From Coriobacteriales bacterium (GTDB taxonomy: Bacteria; Actinomycetota; Coriobacteriia; Coriobacteriales; JAEZZM01), in assembly GCA_029983705.1 (NCBI GenBank), contig JASBYZ010000055.1, forward strand, positions 1 through 9,471: DNA of 9,471 nucleotides, read 5' to 3'. Below are positions 1-6,514 of the stretch, piece by piece. The notes beneath the pieces were generated by a model. The model was not told the origin of the DNA. It did no database searches and saw only the letters and a program-made list of their open reading frames with translations. How positions within the stretch are numbered: position 1 is the stretch's first letter; every line of letters begins with the position of its first letter. The position numbers were made by a program, and so were the translations under genes.

Positions 1-1094
1 ATGAAGACCCCTTTAGCAAGAAGAAAATTAATGAAAATGTAAATATTAATCTAGAGATTGCTCTAGATTGTTCAGGCTCTATGGCAAACACTATAGGCGA
101 TAAGACCATGATGGACATCGCAAAAGAGTCTATTAAAAAGGTTGTCTCTGAGCTTCCTGAAAACTCAAAAGGGGGCTTAAGAGTTTTTGGTCATAAAGGC
201 AATAATAAGGGGAGTGGTAAAGCAGAATCTTGTGAGTCCTGTGAGCTTATTCAACCAATTGTGATGGTTAATAAAGACAAGATTGATTCTGTTTTAAATT
301 CTATCAGTCCTACTGGTTGGACATGCATTGCTAAATCTATTGAAGAGGGCTCTAAAGATCTTTCTGCATTTACGGGCGAGAAAGACTTAAACATACTCTT
401 TATAGTTACTGATGGTATTGAGACATGTGGCGGAAACCCTGTTGAGGTTGCTAAAAAACTCAAAGGTGATAACACTAATATTGTTTTAGGAATTATCGGT
501 TTTAACGTTAACGCAAATCAAAATGTCGTACTCAAAGAGGTATCAGATGCTGGAGGTGGCTATTATGCCTCAGCTAAGGATGCTGCTGAGCTAAGCTCAG
601 AACTAGAAACTATTCATGAACTTGCTTACTCAGATTATAAGTGGGAAGAGCTTGATCAGTCATTATTAAATGAGCTTAAAAGGTATCAAGAAGGCGGACT
701 GCTTCATAACAAACTTCAACTTGGAAACGGTCCAATTGCTGAGAAAAATGATCTTACCAAGCTTATCAATTACTCAATCTCAAAAGAAGCAGGCCTTATT
801 CCTCCAAGTGGGAAAGTTGAAAAAAGATTAAGAGAACTTGTCGAGGAGCGTTTTAGCAAGATTACAAATATCATAAACGATGAATACGCAAAGCGAGAAC
901 AAGAGTCTAAAGAGTATCGCGAAAAGGTAGCATCAAGGTTAGGCGAGACGGTAGCTTTTATTCCTACAACAAGTCGTTTAAATCCAGACAGCAATTACTT
1001 TACTGACTACAGCAATAAAGGTGGAGATAGCAAAGGTCAAGAGAAAGACGCAGCTAGTCTTGAAGCAAGCGTTAACCCTGAAGGGAAAAGATAG
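1..1094 (+). CDS. vWA (von Willebrand factor A) domain protein, 5' end outside the window
   Basis: The frame is open from base 3 to the TAG at 1092-1094, giving 363 visible residues, and has no start in the window. The first ATG (81) cannot be the start because the metal-site motif DxSxS is encoded just before it at 66-80 (D-C-S-G-S). The remaining MIDAS elements follow: Thr in 'PTGWT' at 321-323 and Asp in 'TDGIETCGG' at 411-413. 'GGLRVFGHKG' followed by a Cys-rich stretch and 'ELIQPI', with 'DGIETCGGNP' and 'GGGYYASAKDAAEL', matches a bacterial vWA family usually annotated as VWA domain-containing or Ca-activated chloride channel homologue. The domain normally binds Mg2+ and mediates protein contacts. 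After it comes a charged, probably helical segment (about 770-960) and a Ser/Gly/Lys-rich polar tail. No membrane segment is visible. Family assignment is firm; cellular role and substrate are unknown. It converges on the CPBP gene with a 31-base gap. Confidence 0.88.
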   Translation, partial: EDPFSKKKINENVNINLEIALDCSGSMANTIGDKTMMDIAKESIKKVVSELPENSKGGLRVFGHKGNNKGSGKAESCESCELIQPIVMVNKDKIDSVLNSISPTGWTCIAKSIEEGSKDLSAFTGEKDLNILFIVTDGIETCGGNPVEVAKKLKGDNTNIVLGIIGFNVNANQNVVLKEVSDAGGGYYASAKDAAELSSELETIHELAYSDYKWEELDQSLLNELKRYQEGGLLHNKLQLGNGPIAEKNDLTKLINYSISKEAGLIPPSGKVEKRLRELVEERFSKITNIINDEYAKREQESKEYREKVASRLGETVAFIPTTSRLNPDSNYFTDYSNKGGDSKGQEKDAASLEASVNPEGKR

Positions 1095-1126
1095 GCACTT
1101 CAGCCCTTCAAATTATATGCGTGCCT
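1079..1126. terminator. Weak inverted repeats between convergent genes
   Basis: Two overlapping inverted repeats lie at the convergent gene ends. TGAAGGG (1079-1085) pairs with CCCTTCA (1104-1110), and AGGCAC (1093-1098) pairs with GTGCCT (1121-1126). The loops are long (18 and 22 bases) and neither hairpin is followed by a clear T-run, so this is at best a weak or factor-assisted terminator shared by the two genes. The two hairpins are mutually exclusive. Confidence 0.25.
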
Positions 1127-1887
1127 CATTGATTGTTTATACTGTTTCTTATAAACTGAATAAATACTATGCTCATCAGGGTTAATAAAATAGCTAGCAG
1201 CCAAAACAGCGGAGAGTGATTAAAAACAAAAACTCCCATTAATGTATTAGTGAGTCCGTGAAAAATCATTGAACATATAACTGAGTCCGTAGCCTCAAAC
1301 AGGGCTGAAAGCCAGTAACTTAAAGCAATTCCAAAAACTGCAAAGGAAATAAAAGACATAGACTGATGAGAATTACCTTCAATAAACCATAGGGGGATAT
1401 GCCATAACACCCAAATGCCCCCAATTAAGAGGGGAACTAAAACACGTGGTAATTTTTTCATGAGTATGGGCTGCATAATTCCGCGCCAACCCAACTCTTC
1501 ATTACCGCCAAATAATAGAGTTGCTTGTATAAAAATAATTATGCAGATAATTACTGCCATAGGAGATCTTGGGATTGAGCTTCTAATGCCGTCTGATACT
1601 AAAGCAAAGAAGCTGATTTCAACGAGTGCAAATACGAGTAAGTAACACAGGCCTCTATTATTATAAGTACTTAGAAATGCAATGAGTTTCTTCCAAGAAA
1701 AACCTTGTTCTAGTGTAAGACAGGCAGCAATTGTGGGCCCAAATCCACCCAAGAGCAAAAGTATTATTGAGAGTAAGTCAGATTGATTTAGTGGAGTGTA
1801 TTTAACGACAAGTGCATTAATAATCCAAAAAGACCAGGTTATTCCAAAGGTAATGATTAAGTAGGTGACTAATCTTTTAGGATTCAT
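1126..1887 (-). CDS. CPBP family intramembrane metalloprotease (CAAX protease/Abi family)
   Basis: A 253-residue polytopic membrane protein with about seven or eight hydrophobic segments. The three conserved CPBP (PF02517) motifs are present in order: EExxxR as 'NEELGWRG' (E130, E131, R135); the second motif as 'WVLWH' (H163, with Trp where Phe is common); and HxxxN as 'HGLTN' (H210, N214). These residues form the intramembrane metal and glutamate active site known from the Rce1 relatives. Bacterial members process membrane-bound peptides or lipoproteins, or act in bacteriocin maturation or immunity. No bacteriocin, pheromone or substrate gene is visible nearby, so the substrate is unknown. 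The ATG is preceded by AGAGG eight bases upstream. The gene lies 33 bases downstream of the flavodoxin gene on the same strand and is probably co-transcribed with it. It looks intact, with all catalytic residues present. Confidence 0.9.
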   Translation of the reverse strand: MNPKRLVTYLIITFGITWSFWIINALVVKYTPLNQSDLLSIILLLLGGFGPTIAACLTLEQGFSWKKLIAFLSTYNNRGLCYLLVFALVEISFFALVSDGIRSSIPRSPMAVIICIIIFIQATLLFGGNEELGWRGIMQPILMKKLPRVLVPLLIGGIWVLWHIPLWFIEGNSHQSMSFISFAVFGIALSYWLSALFEATDSVICSMIFHGLTNTLMGVFVFNHSPLFWLLAILLTLMSIVFIQFIRNSINNQ

Positions 1888-1920
1888 GTCAAATGCCTCT
1901 ACGTTTCTGTATTAAATTGC

Positions 1921-2442
1921 CTAAGGTAGCCCTTTTACAAATTTAATGATTGGCTCTAAACTTGATAAGTCAACAAAATTAACCTCTTTGCCATAGGTCT
2001 TAATCATTGTTTTAGTTTCGTCATCTTGCTCAGATTCAGGTATATTTTTAACTTTTGTATAGAGGAGTTTCATCATAATTTTGTGGCGCAGTCGTAGTTT
2101 GCTGTAGTCAATGCCTCCTCTTACATGAAATATTTGAGCCTTCTGTAAAATATCGCTATCAGTGCTCTTTTGAATTGAACGTCGTATGCTTTCAGCGTTT
2201 TTAGTAATATTTGGATCCGCTAAGCCAACGGTAACTATCGCAAGCTTTTTGAATTTATTTTCTATTGAGGAAAGACCTAACACGCCACCAGCATAGAGTG
2301 CTCCAAAATAAATGATGGTGTCTTCAGAATCTAGGTGGCCAATGTTTTTATAAGAGTTAGCGGGTACCTTAAAAGAGCGAGCGAAGGTTTCGGCATATTG
2401 TTTTGCATGTCCGTATTCTGAGCCATAAATCACTTTAAGCAT
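1921..2442 (-). CDS. Flavodoxin domain protein (flavodoxin_5 / protoporphyrinogen-dehydrogenase-like)
   Basis: A 173-residue soluble protein. It opens with the FMN phosphate-binding loop: 'VIYGSEYGHAK' (residues 4-14) fits the S-x-x-G-x-[TA] flavodoxin pattern. A second flavin-loop-like stretch, 'YFGALYAGG', lies at 45-53. The segment 'HVRGGIDYSKL' (106-116), followed by a basic 'RLRHKIMMKLL' helix, is typical of the flavodoxin_5 group (PF12724). That group includes HemG-type protoporphyrinogen IX dehydrogenase and many uncharacterised flavoproteins. No haem gene is visible nearby, so a general electron-carrier or quinone-related role is equally possible. I chose the ATG at 2442 because AGGTG sits six bases upstream and the family starts almost directly with the phosphate loop. 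A GTG at 2451 would add three residues (MSY) and would overlap that ribosome binding site. Probably the first gene of a two-gene unit with the CPBP protease. Confidence 0.85.
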   Translation of the reverse strand: MLKVIYGSEYGHAKQYAETFARSFKVPANSYKNIGHLDSEDTIIYFGALYAGGVLGLSSIENKFKKLAIVTVGLADPNITKNAESIRRSIQKSTDSDILQKAQIFHVRGGIDYSKLRLRHKIMMKLLYTKVKNIPESEQDDETKTMIKTYGKEVNFVDLSSLEPIIKFVKGLP

Positions 2443-2463
2443 ATAAGACACCTAATTTCTAAG

Positions 2464-2493
2464 GTTTTAGAGTAGTGATAGGGATGATGTAAA
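2464..2493 (-). promoter_or_regulatory. Candidate promoter for the flavodoxin gene
   Basis: Read on the minus strand, a -35-like TTTACA (2488-2493) is followed after 18 bases by a -10-like TAAAAC (2464-2469). This would start transcription about 15 bases before the ATG at 2442. The hexamers are only moderate matches. The 9-mer ACCTAATTT (+ strand) lies on each side, at 2450-2458 and 2493-2501, and could be an operator pair. Confidence 0.35.
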
Positions 2494-2494
2494 C

Positions 2495-2659
2495 CTAATT
2501 TTTTAAATAAATCACTAAATCATATTCTAAGCCTTTTTTATTTCGATAGTGATAAACTGTTTCATCTAAATAGTCCGTAAAATTCTTTAAATCATGGATA
2601 CATAAATTTTCAAATAGCAATCCCATAGTGTTTAGCCCATAACTATTCAAGTAATTGTC
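2495..2659 (-). pseudogene. Remnant of a DUF4143-domain AAA+ ATPase gene (C-terminal fragment)
   Basis: In the minus-strand frame between a TAA at 2660-2662 and a TAG at 2495-2497 there are 54 codons. They match the end of the DUF4143 domain of COG1373-type ATPases. The stretch 'NTMGLLFENLCIHDLKNF' corresponds to the family's 'NTxGxLFExLxxRDLR' motif. 'VYHYRNKKGLEYDLVIYL' corresponds to 'HYRDxxGxEVDxVv', the nuclease-like core of the domain. The ATP-binding half is absent: there are in-frame stops immediately upstream, and I could not recover it in other frames before the 3' end of the methyltransferase gene. The usual C-terminal 'IEVKLG' strand is also cut off by the TAG. Full-length proteins are around 400 residues. 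The fragment has no convincing ribosome binding site, so I read it as a decayed gene, although an ATG exists at 2626. Base composition is strongly AT-rich compared with the flanking operon. Confidence 0.75.
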
Positions 2660-2697
2660 TTAATATTATTCATGTATTTGGCATTTTATGTGCAATT

Positions 2698-2723
2698 AAA
2701 AACTAGATACTTCCTATAGTTTT
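2698..2723 (-). terminator. Weak candidate terminator after the ppx-ppk1-rlmD operon
   Basis: On the minus strand, 23 bases past the methyltransferase stop codon, AAAACTA (2723-2717) can pair with TAGTTTT (2705-2699) across an 11-base loop, and the T-run extends to 2698. The stem has only one G-C pair, so termination would be weak. It is the only hairpin with a U-tract that I see between the operon and the flavodoxin gene. Confidence 0.35.
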
Positions 2724-2745
2724 GATTAACACTTGCCTCTTACGT

Positions 2746-4059
2746 CTACGCTCTCTGTAGTGCAACAACAGTTTCTACATGATAACTTTGAGGAAATAGA
2801 TCCAGCGGCTGTATAGCTTCTACATTGTAGTTTCCTAAGTCAACAAGTCTTCGTATGTCTCGTGCAAGGGTAGAGGGATTACAGGAAACATAAACTATCT
2901 GCTTGGCCCCTGTACTATCTAAATCTTTTACAACGCTTTCAGCAAGCCCAGCACGTGGGGGATCAACAATAATCTTATGAGCTTGGCCAATGCTTGGAAG
3001 CTCTCGTGCTGCATCACCGCCAATATCTTCAATAAATACCTGGTTAATCTCAGCATTACGTCTTAAGTCTCTAACAGCAGGGCCATAAGACTCTATCGCA
3101 ATAACATTGTCTGAGGCTTGAGCAAGCGGAACAGAAAAAGTGCCGGCACCTGAATACAGGTCAAATATCGTGTCGTCTACTTGAGGTTTTAGATAGTCTA
3201 AAACTGTTTGAACGAGCTTATCGGTAGCTTTAGTATTAACTTGAAAAAAGGAGGGTGCAGATATTTGCATTTGGTGATCAAGCAGCTTTTCTTTCCAAAA
3301 GCCCTTACCTTTAAGCACTTCAACGCCTGATACTTTTCTACTTTTTGCAGGCCCTTTGAGGAGAACGCGAACAATTGAACTTGCTTTTGTAGCATCACTT
3401 ATAACTTTTGAGACAACTTTTCTATCAAAAGGTCCGGGTGAGGTCCAAAGGGCAATTTCCAAATCTTTACTGCGCTCAGAATACCTAATGCCCACGCGCT
3501 CAGGGTACTGACTTGGATCTTTTAGTGCAAAGTTGAGCGCACCTGAAAGAGCCTTAGGAAGTTTCTCAATCTGTTTAGGAATGAGTGAACAGCTGGATAG
3601 GGGTAAAAAGGTATTATTTCCAAGCTCATGTACGCCAAGCTTAAGTCCTTTTGTATCTGCTTGTACGTTGAGCTCAAACTTGTTTCGGTAAGCCCACTCT
3701 TTGGGAGAAGCAATAATTGTTTTAAGGCAGCTGTCTATAAGCTCTGAATCAAATTTTCCTATTCGTATAAAAGCATCGCGCACTGCATCTTGCTTGGATC
3801 TAAGCTGTGCATCATAAGCTATGTGTGCCCATGGCGCTACAGAGCTGTGCTCTTCAGGGCTACAGTTAAGAGTAACTCGAAAGCTTGAGGGCTCAAGTAC
3901 TTCTTTGAGCTTTGCCCGAGAAAAGTGAGCCTTGTCTTCTATAAGCTCTATGTCTACAAGATCTCCTACAACTGTTTGAGGAATAAAGATAGTTTTGCCT
4001 TCAGGGCTATGGGCTATGCCGTCTTGGCTATAGCCCATGCGTTCAATTTGTACCTGCAT
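2746..4059 (-). CDS. rlmD: TrmA/RlmD-family 23S rRNA (uracil-C5)-methyltransferase
   Basis: A 437-residue SAM-dependent RNA m5U methyltransferase, a typical family length. The N-terminal TRAM RNA-binding domain spans about residues 1-58 ('GYSQDGIAH', 'VVGDLVDIEL'). The Rossmann methyltransferase domain shows 'FFQVN' (271-275), the SAM motif 'DLYSGAGTF' (300-308), 'DPPRAGL' (366-372), the nucleophile C393 in 'VSCNP', and the probable catalytic base E429 in 'YHVETV'. RlmD/RumA enzymes have an iron-sulfur site C-x5-CGGC plus a distant Cys. Here C66 and C157 remain, but the CGGC position is SSVA (72-75) in front of the conserved 'PWAHIAYDAQL', so a normal 4Fe-4S cluster is unlikely. Known members methylate U1939 (RlmD), U747 (RlmC) or both (RlmCD), or tRNA U54 (TrmA). 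The exact target cannot be read from sequence, so the symbol is provisional. Translation starts at an ATG whose AGGA site overlaps the ppk1 stop codon, suggesting translational coupling. Confidence 0.88.
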   Translation of the reverse strand: MQVQIERMGYSQDGIAHSPEGKTIFIPQTVVGDLVDIELIEDKAHFSRAKLKEVLEPSSFRVTLNCSPEEHSSVAPWAHIAYDAQLRSKQDAVRDAFIRIGKFDSELIDSCLKTIIASPKEWAYRNKFELNVQADTKGLKLGVHELGNNTFLPLSSCSLIPKQIEKLPKALSGALNFALKDPSQYPERVGIRYSERSKDLEIALWTSPGPFDRKVVSKVISDATKASSIVRVLLKGPAKSRKVSGVEVLKGKGFWKEKLLDHQMQISAPSFFQVNTKATDKLVQTVLDYLKPQVDDTIFDLYSGAGTFSVPLAQASDNVIAIESYGPAVRDLRRNAEINQVFIEDIGGDAARELPSIGQAHKIIVDPPRAGLAESVVKDLDSTGAKQIVYVSCNPSTLARDIRRLVDLGNYNVEAIQPLDLFPQSYHVETVVALQRA

Positions 4060-4070
4060 CTAGTAATTTC

Positions 4071-6482
4071 CTATTTAAAGAGCGCCTTAAAAGCCATGCC
4101 AAGGTACTTGGCAAAGAGCTCAAAGCGGCCCATATTCTCGTCTTCTTCTACAATAGTTGTCTTAGTTTGCTCTGATGAAGTTTCTTGTGCTGAAACCTCT
4201 TCTTCAGATGGAACAAAGTCTCTATGCTTAAAACTTGTAAGACTTTGTGGCTCAGAGCTTACCTCAAGGTCTTCTTCATCTGCTTTGATAACCATTGGAT
4301 TTTGAGGCTCATATTGAGGGACTGCAACCTTTGGCCCAATATACATGCTCTTTCTTGTTTGGTTTCTGCGTGCAGCCTCCATTTGGTCATTTGTGAGGTT
4401 ATAGGTCTGAGCAGCCTCAATAGCCTTATCCATAAAGTACCTCTGAGAAACAAAGTCCTCCTCGCCAGGCTCACGAGGAACTCTTTGATATACACCGTTT
4501 GAGTCAATTAAACGTGCTTTAACGTTGTCATTAAGCTGTGCTTTTAAGATATTTTGAATATTTTCTTTGATTCTGTCTTCCAAAATAGGGAAGCAGATTT
4601 CAACGCGGTGCTCAGTGTTTCTGGTCATCATATCTGCGCTTGAGCAAAAGATTGTGTCCATGTTTTCGCCAAAGCAGTAAATGCGTGCGTGCTCTAAGAA
4701 GCGTCCGGCAATACCTTTAATTTCAATGTTGTCAGTCTTGTTTTGAATACCTGGCAAGAGACAACAAATTCCTCTGATGATTAAAAATACCTTTACACCC
4801 GCCTGACTTGCTTCAGCAAGTTTGTCGATAATTTCTCTATCGGTAAGGGAGTTCATCTTAAAGATGAGTTTTCCTACCTCGCCCCTGCGTGCTTTTTCCA
4901 TCTCTTTTTCCATATGGGAGATGATGAGAGGCTTAAGTGAGGTTGGAGCAACTCCCAGATACTCATAGCTACCATTGAGGTTGCCTAAAGACATGTTTCT
5001 AAAAAAGACATTTGCGTCGTCGCAGATACCCTTATGTGCGGTCATAAATGAGACATCTGAATAAAGTGATGCGGTCTTCTCGTTATAGTTACCAGTTCCA
5101 AATTGGGTAATTCTGCTTATCTCACCATTGATGCGTGAGGTAATCTGGCAAATCTTTGAGTGAACCTTAAAGCCTTCTTGTCCGTATACAACCGTACATC
5201 CCGCATCCTCTAGGCGCTCAGCCCAGATGATGTTATTTTCCTCGTCAAATCTTGCTCTGAGCTCCATTAATACGGTTACTTCTTTACCGTTTTCTGCAGC
5301 GGCAATTAGAGACTCGGCAAGTTTAGATTTCTTTGCAATTCTGTAGAGGGTTATTTTTATTGAGATAACATTTGGATCATAGGCCGCCTCATGAATGAGT
5401 TCCAAAAATGGACTCATTGACTCATATGGAAACCACAGCATCTTGTCTTCTTCATAGACTTGCTGCATTAGAGATCTGCTTGGGTCAAACTCGGTAGATG
5501 GCTGAGGGCTAAAAGGTTTGTGCAAAAGCTCTTCAGCGCTAATTTCTGGGATCTGATCTTCAATCTCCCATATATATCCCATATCAACAGGAACTTCAGA
5601 GTAGAAAACTTGGTCGTTTCCAAGCTCAAGTGTCTTTCTAATAAACTTAACCTTAGCGTCGCTTAAACTACCCTGAACTTCAAGGCGCACCGGTTGAAGT
5701 CTCAAGCGCTTCTTTAAGACGCGCTTCATGTGTTGTCTAAAGTTATCCTCGTCCTCATATACTTCTTCATCAGGGTCAATATCAGCGTTTCTGGTAACGC
5801 GAATAATCGCGCGCTCCTTTACCTGATAGCTGCCAAATGATTTGTGGGCACAGGCAAGCATGGCATCTTCTAAGAGGACAAAGCGAATCTCGCCTTTTTC
5901 TGAGGGAAGATAGATGATGCGTGGCTCAGATGAAGGCACTTCAACCATTCCAAGAAGGTCTGTGCTCTCGCCTTTATTTGTGTCGTTTTTAAAGGTGTAT
6001 ACGCAGTAGAGGCCTAGATTTCTTAAGTTAGGAAATGGGTGGCGCGGATCGATAATCTGAGGATTTAAGATAGGGTAGAGGTAGTTTTTAACGTAGTCAT
6101 CAATAAACTCAAGATCTTTACCTTCAAGCTCATCTGCTGAAAGGCGTTCAATACCATAAGGTTTAAGTTGCGCTTCAATCTCTCTAAAGCTTTTAGTGCG
6201 CATCTTAAATAGACGAGGAATAGATGCAAAGATAGCACTTAGTTGTTGGGAAGGCGTTTGGTTAGATTTGTTATCAACCGGCTCAACCTTTAAGCTTGAT
6301 AAGTCAGATAGACCTCCCACACGTACCATAAAAAACTCGTCCAAGTTTGAGGTAAAGATTGAAACAAATTTGAGCCTCTCAAAGAGAGGTACATTTTTTT
6401 CTGTAGACTCTTGAAGGATTCTCTCATCAAACATCAACCATGAGAGTTCACGGTTTTGTGTGTAAGAAAAATCGTAAGGCAT
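4071..6482 (-). CDS. ppk1: Polyphosphate kinase 1
   Basis: An 803-residue PPK1, which reversibly transfers the gamma-phosphate of ATP onto inorganic polyphosphate. Family landmarks are clear: 'NRELSWLMFDERIL' and 'FTSNLDEFFMVRVG' in the N domain; Mg2+/phosphate-site arginines R381 ('ITLYR') and R411 ('ELRARFDE'); phospho-acceptor H441 in 'GFKVHSK'; and H598 in 'GRFLEHARIY'. All are offset by six from the E. coli crystal-structure numbering (R375, R405, H435, H592). Q460 in 'ITQFGTGNYN' replaces the second classical histidine (E. coli H454). The conserved enzyme ends near residue 690. The remaining ~110 residues form an extension: an acidic, Ser/Glu/Thr-rich region (732-784) and a terminal amphipathic segment 'GRFELFAKYLG...' (785-803). 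The ATG start has a GAGAGGAA ribosome binding site. It is the middle gene of the ppx-ppk1-rlmD unit, 32 bases after ppx and 11 before rlmD. Confidence 0.97.
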   Translation of the reverse strand: MPYDFSYTQNRELSWLMFDERILQESTEKNVPLFERLKFVSIFTSNLDEFFMVRVGGLSDLSSLKVEPVDNKSNQTPSQQLSAIFASIPRLFKMRTKSFREIEAQLKPYGIERLSADELEGKDLEFIDDYVKNYLYPILNPQIIDPRHPFPNLRNLGLYCVYTFKNDTNKGESTDLLGMVEVPSSEPRIIYLPSEKGEIRFVLLEDAMLACAHKSFGSYQVKERAIIRVTRNADIDPDEEVYEDEDNFRQHMKRVLKKRLRLQPVRLEVQGSLSDAKVKFIRKTLELGNDQVFYSEVPVDMGYIWEIEDQIPEISAEELLHKPFSPQPSTEFDPSRSLMQQVYEEDKMLWFPYESMSPFLELIHEAAYDPNVISIKITLYRIAKKSKLAESLIAAAENGKEVTVLMELRARFDEENNIIWAERLEDAGCTVVYGQEGFKVHSKICQITSRINGEISRITQFGTGNYNEKTASLYSDVSFMTAHKGICDDANVFFRNMSLGNLNGSYEYLGVAPTSLKPLIISHMEKEMEKARRGEVGKLIFKMNSLTDREIIDKLAEASQAGVKVFLIIRGICCLLPGIQNKTDNIEIKGIAGRFLEHARIYCFGENMDTIFCSSADMMTRNTEHRVEICFPILEDRIKENIQNILKAQLNDNVKARLIDSNGVYQRVPREPGEEDFVSQRYFMDKAIEAAQTYNLTNDQMEAARRNQTRKSMYIGPKVAVPQYEPQNPMVIKADEEDLEVSSEPQSLTSFKHRDFVPSEEEVSAQETSSEQTKTTIVEEDENMGRFELFAKYLGMAFKALFK

Positions 6483-6514
6483 TGCGTTTCCTCTCTATGA
6501 AAGTTTATATAATA

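Noticed and set aside
81..83. ATG as the start of the vWA gene
   Set aside because: It would cut off the DxSxS metal-binding motif encoded immediately upstream in the same open frame.
1126..2451. CPBP protease plus flavodoxin as a bacteriocin or lanthipeptide system
   Set aside because: No short leader-core peptide, transporter, immunity or modification gene is visible. The pair alone does not support a peptide-maturation locus.
2443..2745. CRISPR-like or insertion-sequence remnant in the AT-rich gap
   Set aside because: There are no regularly spaced repeats, terminal inverted repeats or transposase-like frames. The recognisable content is the DUF4143 fragment.
3925..4305. 126-codon open frame on the + strand across the rlmD/ppk1 junction
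   Set aside because: It is antisense to two strongly supported genes, the translation matches no family I know and looks low-complexity, and there is no convincing ribosome binding site.
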